Origin: Pirellulaceae bacterium
GTDB lineage: Bacteria; Planctomycetota; Planctomycetia; Pirellulales; Pirellulaceae
Length of the DNA: 64,000 nt
Reading direction: 5' to 3'
Assembly: GCA_019636375.1 (NCBI GenBank)
Contig: JAHBXS010000007.1
Coordinates: 1 to 64,000 of the forward strand
Part shown: in pieces, positions 33,819 to 45,401 of the stretch
Numbering within the stretch: position 1 is the stretch's first letter
Layout of the letters: each line of letters begins with the position of its first letter
Notes under the pieces: model-generated
What the model saw: only the letters and a program-made list of their open reading frames with translations
Databases searched by the model: none
What the model was told of the DNA's origin: nothing
Made by a program: the position numbers and the translations under genes

Positions 33819-35192
33819 ATGCGTATTGCACCAGTAATATCCAGATGTTTGTTAGCGTCCTTTTTTTTAGTGGGCAAACAGGGCTTTACACAATCATCTC
33901 TTTCCGTAGCTCCGAAGTCTACTTATGTTGCGATACTGGAGGCAACCGAATACATCGACTTGGATGCGCTGAAAATTCCGTTTCCGCAACAACTTGCTTT
34001 GGACGAACTACGGAAGGAATGGTACGAAGCGAGCCGTGACTTTCGCGATTTGAATCCGACAGGCTACTCTGATTGGCATGAGGCACAGAACGCCGAAGTT
34101 GAAAAAAAACTTCGGGCAATTCTTGAACCGAGCCAAGTGGATAGCCTCGTGTTTTACAGAAACCGCGCACGGCTTATCTCATCCGCCAACGGAAACGCAA
34201 AACGAAGCGGATTGATCGTTTTGGGTTCCATTTTTAGCGTTGAAAAATTACTCGATGTGTTGGAAGTATCAGCCGAACAACGCATGACGTTGAAACAACT
34301 AGACGAACAATGGGGTGCTAAAATCCTGGCGTTACGCGAGGAGTTGGCCAAGCAAGAAGACAAAATGGTCGAGGAGCTTAATGAGACGCTGCGAAAAATT
34401 CTTGAGGAAGAACAGCGAGCGAAGTACGACGAGCTCATCGGCGACCCTGTGGCGGTTGTTGAACCCTTTAAGGCAATCGAGCGAATCAAGAGTGGGCGGG
34501 TTTATCCCAATTCACCCCCCTCTATAGACTCGCCTCCCCAAAATACCCGGCAACTGGCTCAAAACCTAATTGAAATTACCGCAAAAAGGTTGGTGTTTTC
34601 AAAAAAGCTGGAAGACGACCTAGCACTTGTTCCCAGCCAACAAAAAAAATGGGACACCCTCCGAGAGAATTTGGAAGAGTCGATCAAACCCCATCATTTA
34701 TATGTCGTGCTGAACGTACTTGGCTTATCCCCAGCGTTACTAGATTTCAAGGACGACGAAACTGCCAAGCAAACCAACCCGCAGAACGCAGACCACCACT
34801 CTCGCGGCATCAGCAGTGCCGCGGCTCAGAAGTTGGTTCTCGAAGCTTGCGAGGAAGCCTTTGAGGTGTTGTTGCCCAAGCAGCAGCAGTGGCTCCGGCA
34901 GGTGGCGCTTCAGTATTTTGTTGCCAGTTCCGGCGGCAAATTTCCGCTGCGATTCGATTGGGTCCGCAGTCAAGTTAACGTCCGGTCGGACCAATCGCGT
35001 CAGATGGACGAGCTCCTGGAAAAGCACGACAATAAACTCAACGAACTGGTTCCAGAATATGTCGAGCGAGATCAGAAACTACGGGACGAAGCCGAACGCG
35101 AATTCTACGACGTTTTGACCGACGCTCAAAAAAAGACCCTCGCCCTCTACCTCGGCCCACCAAAATGGGAAACCGACGAAAAAGACAAATAG
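33819..35192 (+). CDS. Exported coiled-coil-rich protein of unknown function
   Basis: A 457-residue protein with a signal peptide (MRIAPVISRCLLASFFLVG). The mature protein is predicted mostly helical and very charged, with three similar stretches ending in a residue pattern like EEEQRAKYDELIGDP (about residue 210) and EFYDVLTDAQKKTLALYLG (near the end). Repeats of the type L..aQ...L..l are found in planctomycete periplasmic proteins with LTXXQ-like segments; this is a weak resemblance. GGAG precedes ATG 33819. Function unknown. Confidence 0.6.
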   Translation: MRIAPVISRCLLASFFLVGKQGFTQSSLSVAPKSTYVAILEATEYIDLDALKIPFPQQLALDELRKEWYEASRDFRDLNPTGYSDWHEAQNAEVEKKLRAILEPSQVDSLVFYRNRARLISSANGNAKRSGLIVLGSIFSVEKLLDVLEVSAEQRMTLKQLDEQWGAKILALREELAKQEDKMVEELNETLRKILEEEQRAKYDELIGDPVAVVEPFKAIERIKSGRVYPNSPPSIDSPPQNTRQLAQNLIEITAKRLVFSKKLEDDLALVPSQQKKWDTLRENLEESIKPHHLYVVLNVLGLSPALLDFKDDETAKQTNPQNADHHSRGISSAAAQKLVLEACEEAFEVLLPKQQQWLRQVALQYFVASSGGKFPLRFDWVRSQVNVRSDQSRQMDELLEKHDNKLNELVPEYVERDQKLRDEAEREFYDVLTDAQKKTLALYLGPPKWETDEKDK

Positions 35193-35641
35193 ATAGAGGG
35201 GAAGACAGGATTAAGGGATTTACAGGATTAAATTGGTCCGTCGTCGTGGCGATTGCATCGTGAATCCGAAAAGCCCCGCTTGGCACACTCGCGCGATCTC
35301 TGTTCAACAAAAATCATCTTTTCCAAAATCCTGTAAATCCTGTAATCCTGTCCAAAAAAATCACCGTCAGCCGGCGTTTTCACAAGCAATTTGCGGCATC
35401 ATGTTTAGGCTGGCCCTGTCGGTTTGCCGAAATAAAAGGGTAACAAGAGTCTTCTGCGGGATGACAAAAGCCGGTCGTGTGAACGAATCCTTGCGCATTG
35501 CGATTACTCGCTCGCGAGGGAGAACTGCCAGACACGCCGTTTGTACCTGTCATTTTTTGAAAAAATGCGTGCTATCGCTCCGATGCTGGCAAGGCTTTGG
35601 TCCCGAACACTTAAGAAATCGAGTTTTTAAAGGCGACACCG
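35193..35641. other. Spacer with an inverted ACAGGATT repeat pair
   Basis: Bases 35204-35230 contain ACAGGATTAAGGGATTTACA and 35327-35352 carry the inverted form (AATCCTGTAAATCCTGTAAT). This ATTTACAGGATT motif is a known intergenic repeat type in many environmental genomes (from memory). The remaining sequence, to 35641, shows no supported gene. Confidence 0.65.
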
Positions 35642-36334
35642 ATGAGACGATTCACCTGTTTTTTGTGCTGGGGGTTGTGGTTGACCTGCACTTCACAACT
35701 GGCAGTTGCCCAAACCGTCAACGATGCGGGGCTGTGGCTTGCCGTCTTTGGTCAAGACGATATCGGGAGCAAGGAGTCCCAGTGGAGGTGGTGGTTCGAT
35801 GGCCATCTCCGGTATTTCGATGACACCGACGGCTTTGCGCAAAGCATTGTGCGACCGGCCCTGGGCAGAAAACTGACGGACAAGTTAGTCGTGTGGGGAG
35901 GTTACGGCTGGATTCACACGAGCCCGATTGTGGGGGACGACTTCGACGAGCATCGGATTTGGCAGCAGTTGACCTGGACCCACACTCGCGATGAGTGGAC
36001 GATCGTCTTGCGTCCGCGCTTGGAACAACGCTTGGTGGAAACCGGGGACGATTTGGGCTGGCGGTTTCGGCAGTTCGTTCGTGTCCAGCGACAGCTCCCA
36101 AGTCATCCTCGATTGAGCCTGATTGGTTGGAACGAGTTCTTTTTTCATCTGAACGACACCGATTGGGGAACCCGAACCGGTTTTGATCAGAATCGTGTCT
36201 TCGCGGGGTTGGGCATCAAACGCGACCCCAGCAGCCGCGTGCGTACGGAAGTCGGCTATTTGCATCAGTACCTCGATCTACCTACAGCGGCAGATCGCAG
36301 CCATCACATTTTGTCGATCAATGTCTTCTATTAG
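35642..36334 (+). CDS. DUF2490 outer-membrane beta-barrel protein
   Basis: A 230-residue protein with a signal peptide (cleavage after LAVAQT region) and DUF2490 features: alternating aromatic strands, SQWRWWFDGHLRYFDD, IWQQLTWTHTRDEWTIVLRP RLEQR in two parts, NRVFAGLGIKRDPSSRVRTE, and a C-terminal strand ending in Phe-Tyr, as expected for Bam-inserted barrels. AAAGG lies 10 bases upstream. It is tail-to-tail with nadD, the two stops overlapping by four bases. Role unknown. Confidence 0.8.
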   Translation: MRRFTCFLCWGLWLTCTSQLAVAQTVNDAGLWLAVFGQDDIGSKESQWRWWFDGHLRYFDDTDGFAQSIVRPALGRKLTDKLVVWGGYGWIHTSPIVGDDFDEHRIWQQLTWTHTRDEWTIVLRPRLEQRLVETGDDLGWRFRQFVRVQRQLPSHPRLSLIGWNEFFFHLNDTDWGTRTGFDQNRVFAGLGIKRDPSSRVRTEVGYLHQYLDLPTAADRSHHILSINVFY

Positions 36335-36936
36335 GCTTGATAAATTTTTTGGTGCAGGATGTACTGCTCGACTGAACGAGGAGTTAGATAACGGATTGTG
36401 CGACCGGTGGCGATTCGCTCGCGGAGGTCCGTGCTGCTGATGTCGATCTGGCGAGAGACAAACGCGATTTTTTCGATTTCTGAATACTGCACCGCATCGA
36501 CGAATTTTCGTAGAGGCTCAACAGTAGCAATCGATCCCGGTCGAAAATAAACCAGCGGCGTTGCCAATTGACAAATCCGAGCCGGTTCTAGCCAACGCTC
36601 GAACGACTCCACAGAATCGCTCCCCATCAACCAATAAAAAGTGTGTTCGGGATGCTGTTGCCGCAAAGTTTCCAAAGTCTCAACCGTGTAGCTGGTCCCG
36701 CCCCGAGTGAGTTCCAAATCGAGAATTCGAAACGCTTCGTGCCCGGCAGTCGCTAATTGCAACATCTCCAGTCGCTGGCGGTCGCTGGCCACGGGGCCGG
36801 ATTCCTTGAGTGGCGAAGTCGCGGCGGGAATCCACCACACCTCGTCCAGGCTCGCCTGCTCTCGGCACTGTTCGGCTAAAATAAGGTGCCCCTGATGTAC
36901 CGGGTCAAACGAACCGCCAAACAATCCAACTCGCAT
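36331..36936 (-). CDS. nadD: Nicotinate-nucleotide adenylyltransferase
   Basis: A 201-residue NadD, which adenylylates nicotinic acid mononucleotide in NAD synthesis. The nucleotidyltransferase motif GLFGGSFDPVHQGHL is at the N-terminus (HxGH in VHQGH), and the C-terminus has ISSTDLRERIATGRTIRYL, the SxTxxR signature. TPLVYFRPG and FYWLMGSDSVESFERW complete the family core. ATG 36936 is preceded by GGAG; the three-codon longer frame starts with TTG. It diverges from priA with an 89-base spacer that should hold both promoters. Confidence 0.95.
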   Translation of the reverse strand: MRVGLFGGSFDPVHQGHLILAEQCREQASLDEVWWIPAATSPLKESGPVASDRQRLEMLQLATAGHEAFRILDLELTRGGTSYTVETLETLRQQHPEHTFYWLMGSDSVESFERWLEPARICQLATPLVYFRPGSIATVEPLRKFVDAVQYSEIEKIAFVSRQIDISSTDLRERIATGRTIRYLTPRSVEQYILHQKIYQA

Positions 36937-37025
36937 TTTGTCCAAACACTCCTACAATAAAATCAAGCATCGCGAAACCCAAACTATAACAACCTTATCT
37001 TTCGAGCGACAGGTCGCAACAGCCG

Positions 37026-39332
37026 GTGAACTCTAACGACCAACCAACCCTATTTGATACGGCCCCCGAGCCCTGGACGCTGGACGACCAAGGGGACTGG
37101 CTGGCCGCGCGGGTTGTCTTTGCCGATCCCCCGTTTGGGCCCTACGATTACGCGATTCCCGCCGAACAAGAGACGGCGACAGGAATCGGCAAACGCATCT
37201 ATTGCCCCCTCGGCTCCGGTCGCCGCACGATGACGGGGTACTGTATCGATGTGATTGGCCCGCAGCATCCGCTGGCTCACGAAGTCAACGTCGCGCGGCT
37301 CCGGCCATTTGACCGCGTGATCGACGCCGAAGCGATCATCCTGCCGAGCTTGATCCCGCTCGCCCATTGGATTTCCGAATACTATCTCTGTCCACTGGGG
37401 AGTGTGATCGAAACGATTGTTCCGGTCGGCGTTCGGCAACAGGCAGGGACACGCGAACTGACCTTTTTGATCGTCGCTCCGAACTGGCAAGCGGCAGCTC
37501 GCGACCAAAAGCTCACCGACTTGCAACGCAGCATCTTGCAAGTCCTCGCGTCGGGCTCGGCAGCGATGACTCCGAAAGAACTCGCGGAAACAGTCGGCTG
37601 CACGGCCGGGCCGATTTCGACCCTGCGTCGCAAGGGTTTGATCGTCGCCTACAACGAACGGGTCCAGCAGCGGACTCACGAAATCCCCGCCGAGTTGCGC
37701 CAAGCGGACTTGCCCCTCAACGACGACCAACAACGGGCACTCGACCAAGTCTTCGTAGCCATCGACCAGCATCGACACGAAACGTTTTTGATGAACGGGA
37801 TCACGGGGAGCGGCAAGACGGAGGTCTACATCCGCGCGATTCAAAAGGCGGTCGAACATGGTCGCCAAGCCATTGTACTGGTCCCTGAGATCAGCCTTAC
37901 GCCACAAACCCGGCAACGTTTCCGCGCGCGGTTCAACCGCGTCGCCGTCCTGCATAGTCACCTCACCCCTGCCGAACGAAGTTGGCATTGGAACCAGATC
38001 GCGCAGGGTCGGATCGATGTTGTGATCGGAGCGCGGAGTGCAGTGTTTGCACCGGTGCCGCGATTGGGTTTGATCGTGATCGACGAAGAGCATGACGGGT
38101 CGTTCAAACAAGACAAGTCGCCGCGTTATCACGCTCGCGACGTGGCGGCTTGGAGGGCGCGGCATGACCAAGTGCCGGTGATTCTCGGCTCGGCGACGCC
38201 GTCGCTCGAAAGCTTTCAGCGGAGCCGCTCTGGGGAATATCGTTTGCTGGAATTGCCGAAACGGGTACTCGATTTGCCTCTCCCTGATGTCGGGACGATC
38301 GACATGCGAATCGACTACGCACAAGGTAAGCGGGTCAGCCCGCTCAGCCAAAAGTTGCGGCAGGAAATTCGCCAGGCGACAAGTGACGGCGGGCAGGTGA
38401 TTTTGCTCCTCAACCGGCGTGGCTATTCGACGCGCGTGCAGTGCCCCAAGTGTGGCGAAGTCGTTTACTGCCCCGATTGTTCAATTCCCATGACCTTTCA
38501 TCGCGACGGTATGCGGTTGGCCTGTCATTACTGTGACCATCAACAAGAGACCCCTGACCGCTGCCCAAAATGTGACTTCAACGCGATCAAATTTTCAGGG
38601 CTAGGGACGCAGCGATTGGAAGAGTACATCCGTTCGGTGTTTCCCGATTTGGTCTGTGAGCGGATGGACACCGACACGATGCGACGACCGGGGAGTCACG
38701 AAGCGGCGTTGGCGCGGTTTCGGAACAAAGAGATCCACATCTTGTTGGGGACGCAAATGATTGCCAAAGGACTGGATTTTCCAAACGTGACTTTGGTCGG
38801 AGTGGTGAACGCTGATTCGGCACTCCATTTTCCTGACTTCCGAGCCGCAGAGCGAACGTTTGCCTTGGTGACGCAAGTGGCGGGTCGGTCCGGGCGCGGC
38901 CCCAAGGGGGGACGGGTTTTGGTGCAAACGTTTTCTCCCGAACACCCGGCCATTGTGGCGGCCACCCGGCATGACTATTTGGCGTTTGCACAACGAGAGC
39001 TACCGATTCGCGAGAGTGCCGGTTTTCCGCCGTTCGGACGCTTGGCGAGGATTATTGTGCGGGGGCAAAATGCCGAGCTGGCACGGGCGTTTTGTGATCA
39101 GTTTTCTGGTCGGATCGAAACGGCTCGAGAAGCGCAGGGGATTGAGCTGAATATCTTGGGCCCAGCACCGGCACCGGTGGAGAAACTCAAAGGAAATTTT
39201 CGGTTTCACGTATTGTTGATTGCCAAGGCGGATGTGGAGTTGCAAAAGGTCGTCGCAGCGGCCACCTCGGGTTTGGAGACTCCCGAGGGCATCCAATGGG
39301 CCGTCGACATCGACCCGCAAGACATGTTGTGA
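37026..39332 (+). CDS. priA: Primosomal protein N', replication restart helicase PriA
   Basis: A 768-residue PriA. The N-terminal DNA-binding part (FADPPFGPYDYAIP) is followed by a superfamily 2 helicase core: Walker A GITGSGKTEVYIRAI, VPEISLTPQT, the DEEH box in VIDEEHDGSFKQ, and GSATPSLES. Eight cysteines in the expected four CxxC pairs (CPKCGEVVYCPDC, then CHYC and CPKC) bind zinc. The late motifs GTQMIAKGLDFPNV and VAGRSGRGP are present. It reloads the replisome at stalled forks. The start is a GTG at 37026, with no ATG fitting before the conserved N-terminus. Confidence 0.95.
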   Translation: MNSNDQPTLFDTAPEPWTLDDQGDWLAARVVFADPPFGPYDYAIPAEQETATGIGKRIYCPLGSGRRTMTGYCIDVIGPQHPLAHEVNVARLRPFDRVIDAEAIILPSLIPLAHWISEYYLCPLGSVIETIVPVGVRQQAGTRELTFLIVAPNWQAAARDQKLTDLQRSILQVLASGSAAMTPKELAETVGCTAGPISTLRRKGLIVAYNERVQQRTHEIPAELRQADLPLNDDQQRALDQVFVAIDQHRHETFLMNGITGSGKTEVYIRAIQKAVEHGRQAIVLVPEISLTPQTRQRFRARFNRVAVLHSHLTPAERSWHWNQIAQGRIDVVIGARSAVFAPVPRLGLIVIDEEHDGSFKQDKSPRYHARDVAAWRARHDQVPVILGSATPSLESFQRSRSGEYRLLELPKRVLDLPLPDVGTIDMRIDYAQGKRVSPLSQKLRQEIRQATSDGGQVILLLNRRGYSTRVQCPKCGEVVYCPDCSIPMTFHRDGMRLACHYCDHQQETPDRCPKCDFNAIKFSGLGTQRLEEYIRSVFPDLVCERMDTDTMRRPGSHEAALARFRNKEIHILLGTQMIAKGLDFPNVTLVGVVNADSALHFPDFRAAERTFALVTQVAGRSGRGPKGGRVLVQTFSPEHPAIVAATRHDYLAFAQRELPIRESAGFPPFGRLARIIVRGQNAELARAFCDQFSGRIETAREAQGIELNILGPAPAPVEKLKGNFRFHVLLIAKADVELQKVVAAATSGLETPEGIQWAVDIDPQDML

Positions 39333-39387
39333 GAACAAAGAAATACAATGTTTGTTTCGCTCTTCTAAATTGGCGTAAGGAAAAATT

Positions 39388-39720
39388 GTGAACGATTTCC
39401 CTGACATACCAGACACTCCAAATGTCCCAGACGTTCCAACTGGCCCTCGGCATGGTCAGACCAGCATCGCACGATTGTTTATGCTGACGGCCTTGGTAGC
39501 CGTACTCGCCACCGTAGCCCCCAGCCTTTATAAACAGGGTTATTGGGGAATGGGGGAGATTTTGTCGGTCGTGTTGGTAGGAACCGTGATTGCGGGGGCG
39601 ACCGCAGGTCTATTGCAGGGTGGCATGGATCAAATGTTTAAGGGCGTCATCGTCGCCCTATTCGTTTTCGTCGTCGCCGCGTTCTTAATTTTCGTCGGGG
39701 CAATGTTGGTCGGGTTTTAA
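39388..39720 (+). CDS. Small membrane protein of unknown function
   Basis: A 110-residue protein with a Pro-rich cytoplasmic start (PDIPDTPNVPDVPTGPRHG) and three hydrophobic helices (LFMLTALVAVLATVAPSL, LSVVLVGTVIAGATAGLL, IVALFVFVVAAFLIFVGAML). No family is recognised. The GTG at 39388 has TAAGGA about 10 bases upstream. It lies 55 bases after priA on the same strand and may be co-transcribed. Confidence 0.6.
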   Translation: MNDFPDIPDTPNVPDVPTGPRHGQTSIARLFMLTALVAVLATVAPSLYKQGYWGMGEILSVVLVGTVIAGATAGLLQGGMDQMFKGVIVALFVFVVAAFLIFVGAMLVGF

Positions 39721-39733
39721 CTTGGTTCGCCCA

Positions 39734-39857
39734 CGCTCTAAGTATCGATGGTGTGCTCCGCAAGTCGGAGTGGTGGAAACTTAAATTTTACTTGCATTTA
39801 GGTATGTGTTCTCTGACGCGACACACCAACTGTTGCCGACTTGCTTCATTCACCCTA
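39734..39857. repeat. Family A palindromic element, left-truncated
   Basis: The inner module GGTGTGCTCCGCAAGTCGG and right arms (CGACACACC, GCCGACTTGCTTCATTCACC) match the intact copies, but the left outer arm is lost or unrecognisable. Confidence 0.7.
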
Positions 39858-39911
39858 AGTCAGCTTCAGTCGGCTGAATTTTTTTAAATATCTTTGAGCT
39901 GCATCTCGATT

Positions 39912-42278
<2,367 letters not shown>

Positions 42279-42658
42279 AAGAATTCTTCACGAAAAAAGC
42301 TGAATGAATGTCACCGAAAAAAAGAACTCGTCCTTGCCCGATATTTTGTAACCGTTCACGAGACCGTCGTGAAAACATGATCCATTCCCGTTTTGGCGAA
42401 TCACACGTCCGAGCGGATTACAACGTCATACGCTTTCGGTGCAACTGCCTTTTCACGGAGTGAGAAGCTATGTGGTCGTTCACTCCATGTACGGCTAGGA
42501 CACTTTCATCTGACAACTCAATTATGATCTTTGCCGGGGCGTTTGTCGAAGTCCGGTAACTGGTCGAGGCATTTTTCGCTCCAGGTGTTACAATGCGGGG
42601 GTTCTGGCACGTCCTTTTTTTGACGCTGACCGCCTAATTGTAGGTTTGCACTGATCCC
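42279..42658. other. Divergent spacer with one family H copy
   Basis: 380 bases between the ASPIC protein and the sensor kinase. Bases 42450-42498 are a slightly diverged family H repeat (TTTTCACGGAGTGAGAAGCT and then GTTCACTCCATGTACGGCTA). No gene is seen; the kinase promoter should lie in 42500-42650 but I find no strong boxes. Confidence 0.6.
42450..42498. repeat. Family H hairpin repeat, single copy
   Basis: TTTTCACGGAGTGAGAAGCT joined to ATGTGGTCGTTCACTCC and GTACGGCTA. Same layout as the intron-free site at 24731, with four or five substitutions. Confidence 0.8.
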
Positions 42659-44575
42659 ATGGCCTATACCACCATCAAACGAGTCCTCGGCGAAACCAGC
42701 CTGGAACGCAAGATTCGCGTTCTGTTTGGGGTCAGTTTGTTGGCTCTTATTGCCGGAGCGTTCATTTCCGTCAACCGGATTACCGAGCGACAAATCCTCG
42801 ACACGACCCGCGCCAAAGCCAGTTCGGACATCGAAGCTCACTTACTTCGCACCCATTTTTACAACATCGAGTTTCGAGACGACGCCTTCGTGAGCAAGAC
42901 CGTCGTGGAAAACGCCCTCAAAGAACTTTCCAAGACCCGCGAAATCGATGCCTCCGTGTTGATTCTCGACCAACCCTTTTCCCGACTCCAACTTGGCAAC
43001 GCAAAACTCGTCGCCGACGAACGGGAGCAAGCTCTTTTGCGTGGTCTCCAAGACATGTTTCGCGGGCAACAAACGGCCCACGAAGTCGCTCGGGCCATGA
43101 ACGAACCGGTCAACCTCACCGACGCCATTCGCATTGACCCTCAAAATCGGATCTTTCCTGACCAGTTCCTCGAAGACAATTGGTACGCCTACTACGAGCC
43201 GGTGATCTTCACGCAGAATTGTTTGGATTGTCACTACCTGACCAATCCCTCTGTGTTGACCGGTATCGAGCGATTGGTCAAGGAAGAAATCGACTCGCTC
43301 CCCGACGAAGCTTTGCAGGCGGTCAACGCCGAACCGGTGGTCTTCATGCGGGTGAAGCTACCCTACCGCGACGCCAAGCAATCGATCAATCGCTCGCGAG
43401 CAATTTTGATGGCCGTGGCGATTGTGACCGCGTTCCTCTCAATGTTGGCGCTCTATTTGATCGTCCGCTACGTGATCGTCAAACCGTTAAAGCACCTTCG
43501 CGATGTCGCCGATGAAGTCAGCCATGGTCGGATGGACATTCGCAGCGAACTCCTCACCGGCGATGAATTCGAGGACCTCAGCCGTTCATTCAACAAAATG
43601 TTGCGGCACCTTTTGGACTCGCAACAGGAACTCCAAGAAACCAACCGAGACTTGGACAATAAAGTTGACGAGCAAGCCCAATTGAACCTCAAACTTCACG
43701 AGATGAATCAGCTCAAGAGTGAATTTTTGGCCAACATGAGCCATGAACTGCGAACGCCGCTTAATAGTATCATCGGATTTTCAGAAATCTTGGGGGGCTC
43801 TAAGTCGCTTGAGGGACGCGAGAAACGCTATGCCGACAACATTCATCGCTCGGGACGTTTGCTGTTGGATTTGATCAACGACTTGCTCGACTTGGCCAAG
43901 CTCGAAGCGGGGAAGATGGAAATCAACCCCACTCAGTTCTCGCTGCAAAGCTCCATCTCCGAGCTGTGCGATCTCGTTCGCAAGCTTGCAGAGGACAAGA
44001 ACATCAACCTGTATACCGAATTCACTCCAGGATTGCCGGACGTATTCCAAGACCAAACGAAAATCCGCCAGATTCTGATGAACCTGCTCTCGAACGCCAT
44101 TAAGTTCACTCCCGAAGGGGGACGAATTCGCGTGACCGCGTCGCAAGCCGACGGGGATTTCCTGATTGAAGTCGAAGACACTGGGATCGGCATCCCTGAG
44201 GCAGACTTGCAGGTGATCTTCGAAAAATTTCGACAAGGCCCGGCGGCAGTTGGCGGCAATACCCTTACCCGTGAGGTCGCCGGTACAGGACTGGGGCTGT
44301 CGATCGTCCGCGAGTTGTGCATGCTGTTGGGGGGAAGCGTTCAAGTTTCCAGCGAAGTCGGCAAGGGGAGTACCTTCACCGTTCGCCTGCCACGCAATGC
44401 GCGTACACCGCGACGATCGACCAACGAGGTCTCCAAGGCTATCGCGGAAATCACGAAAATCCCCCGCATCGATTTCGCGCGAGCGAACCAAACGCCCCAA
44501 CCAAGCCCCGAAGAGTTGGCCCAAGTCGATTCGAAATCTGACCAACCTTCAGCCGATAATCTTCCATCACCCTAA
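42659..44575 (+). CDS. Sensor histidine kinase with CxxCH haem motif in its sensor domain
   Basis: A 638-residue membrane kinase. TM1 (LLALIAGAFISV) and TM2 (AVAIVTAFLSMLALYLIVRYVIV) flank a ~220-residue periplasmic domain ending in QNCLDCHYLTNP, with Cys188, Cys191 and His192 forming a c-type haem attachment site, as in DUF3365/Tll0287-like sensors. HAMP (VKPLKHLRDVADEVSHG), a short coiled coil, HisKA (SEFLANMSHELRTPLNS; phospho-His in SHELRTP) and HATPase_c (NLLSNAIKFTP, DTGIGIP, GTGLGLSIV) follow. No response regulator is adjacent. It is likely to sense redox state or a gas ligand. Confidence 0.9.
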   Translation: MAYTTIKRVLGETSLERKIRVLFGVSLLALIAGAFISVNRITERQILDTTRAKASSDIEAHLLRTHFYNIEFRDDAFVSKTVVENALKELSKTREIDASVLILDQPFSRLQLGNAKLVADEREQALLRGLQDMFRGQQTAHEVARAMNEPVNLTDAIRIDPQNRIFPDQFLEDNWYAYYEPVIFTQNCLDCHYLTNPSVLTGIERLVKEEIDSLPDEALQAVNAEPVVFMRVKLPYRDAKQSINRSRAILMAVAIVTAFLSMLALYLIVRYVIVKPLKHLRDVADEVSHGRMDIRSELLTGDEFEDLSRSFNKMLRHLLDSQQELQETNRDLDNKVDEQAQLNLKLHEMNQLKSEFLANMSHELRTPLNSIIGFSEILGGSKSLEGREKRYADNIHRSGRLLLDLINDLLDLAKLEAGKMEINPTQFSLQSSISELCDLVRKLAEDKNINLYTEFTPGLPDVFQDQTKIRQILMNLLSNAIKFTPEGGRIRVTASQADGDFLIEVEDTGIGIPEADLQVIFEKFRQGPAAVGGNTLTREVAGTGLGLSIVRELCMLLGGSVQVSSEVGKGSTFTVRLPRNARTPRRSTNEVSKAIAEITKIPRIDFARANQTPQPSPEELAQVDSKSDQPSADNLPSP

Positions 44576-44648
44576 TATTGAATACTGGTGAACTTCGCCA
44601 CGCGAAATTTTACTACAATCCTCTTTTTAAAACGAATCATCGATCCAC

Positions 44649-45113
44649 ATGACTTCAAAAGCATCCATTGAAATTCACTTGTTCACCGATGGCGCTTGCA
44701 GCGGCAATCCGGGCCCCGGCGGCTGGGGCCTGATCTTGCGGCACCTGGGGAGCGGTAAAGAAGTCGAAGCATCGGGTGGCGAAGCTAACACGACCAACAA
44801 CCGCATGGAACTGCAAGCCGTCGTCGAAGGACTCCGACGCCTCAAACGCCCTTGCGCCGTCGAGTTGTTCACCGATAGCGTCTACGTCGGCAAGGGATTG
44901 TCAGAGTGGATGAAAAGCTGGAAGCGAAACAATTGGCGGCGACGTGATAACAACCAACTCGTGCCGGTGAAAAATGAAGACCTATGGCGGCAGCTTGATG
45001 AACTGGCCGCGATTCACCAAATCAAATACACCCGCGTCCCCGGTCACAGCGGCCATCCCGAAAACGAACGCTGCGACGAGCTCGCCGTCGCCGCCGGAAA
45101 ACGGTTTCGTTAA
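44649..45113 (+). CDS. rnhA: Ribonuclease HI
   Basis: A 154-residue RNase HI that removes RNA from RNA-DNA hybrids. The catalytic residues are all present: Asp14 in LFTDGACSGNPGPGGWG, Glu54 in TTNNRMELQAV, Asp76 in ELFTDSVYV and Asp143 in GHSGHPENERCDELA. The basic protrusion WKRNNWRRRDNN is intact. The length is as expected. It follows the sensor kinase by 73 bases on the same strand but is probably independent. Confidence 0.95.
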   Translation: MTSKASIEIHLFTDGACSGNPGPGGWGLILRHLGSGKEVEASGGEANTTNNRMELQAVVEGLRRLKRPCAVELFTDSVYVGKGLSEWMKSWKRNNWRRRDNNQLVPVKNEDLWRQLDELAAIHQIKYTRVPGHSGHPENERCDELAVAAGKRFR

Positions 45114-45401
45114 AAAAGAACGATGACACAATTGTTCCCTCTTATTCGTGCCATAACTAGGCCATAGCCCTCGAAGGGGATTCGCCCGCAGCTTACTGAC
45201 TAATGGCCTGCCCGATTCTTTCGTCCGATTCTTTCCGTGCCTCCGCGAGAGGCCATACTCACCTATTTCTCACAAGATATTTCGGGAAAAGCGTCAAATC
45301 GGGGGGCTTTTCGAACGCTTCCGAAAAATTCCTGAAAGACTTCGGCGCGGCGTGCGTTATCCTAGTAGCGTCTGCCATTTTGTTCGACCGACGAGCCCCT
45401 A

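Noticed and set aside
37050..38351. 433-codon open frame antisense to priA
   Set aside because: Antisense shadow; priA on the other strand has all its motifs in the same region.
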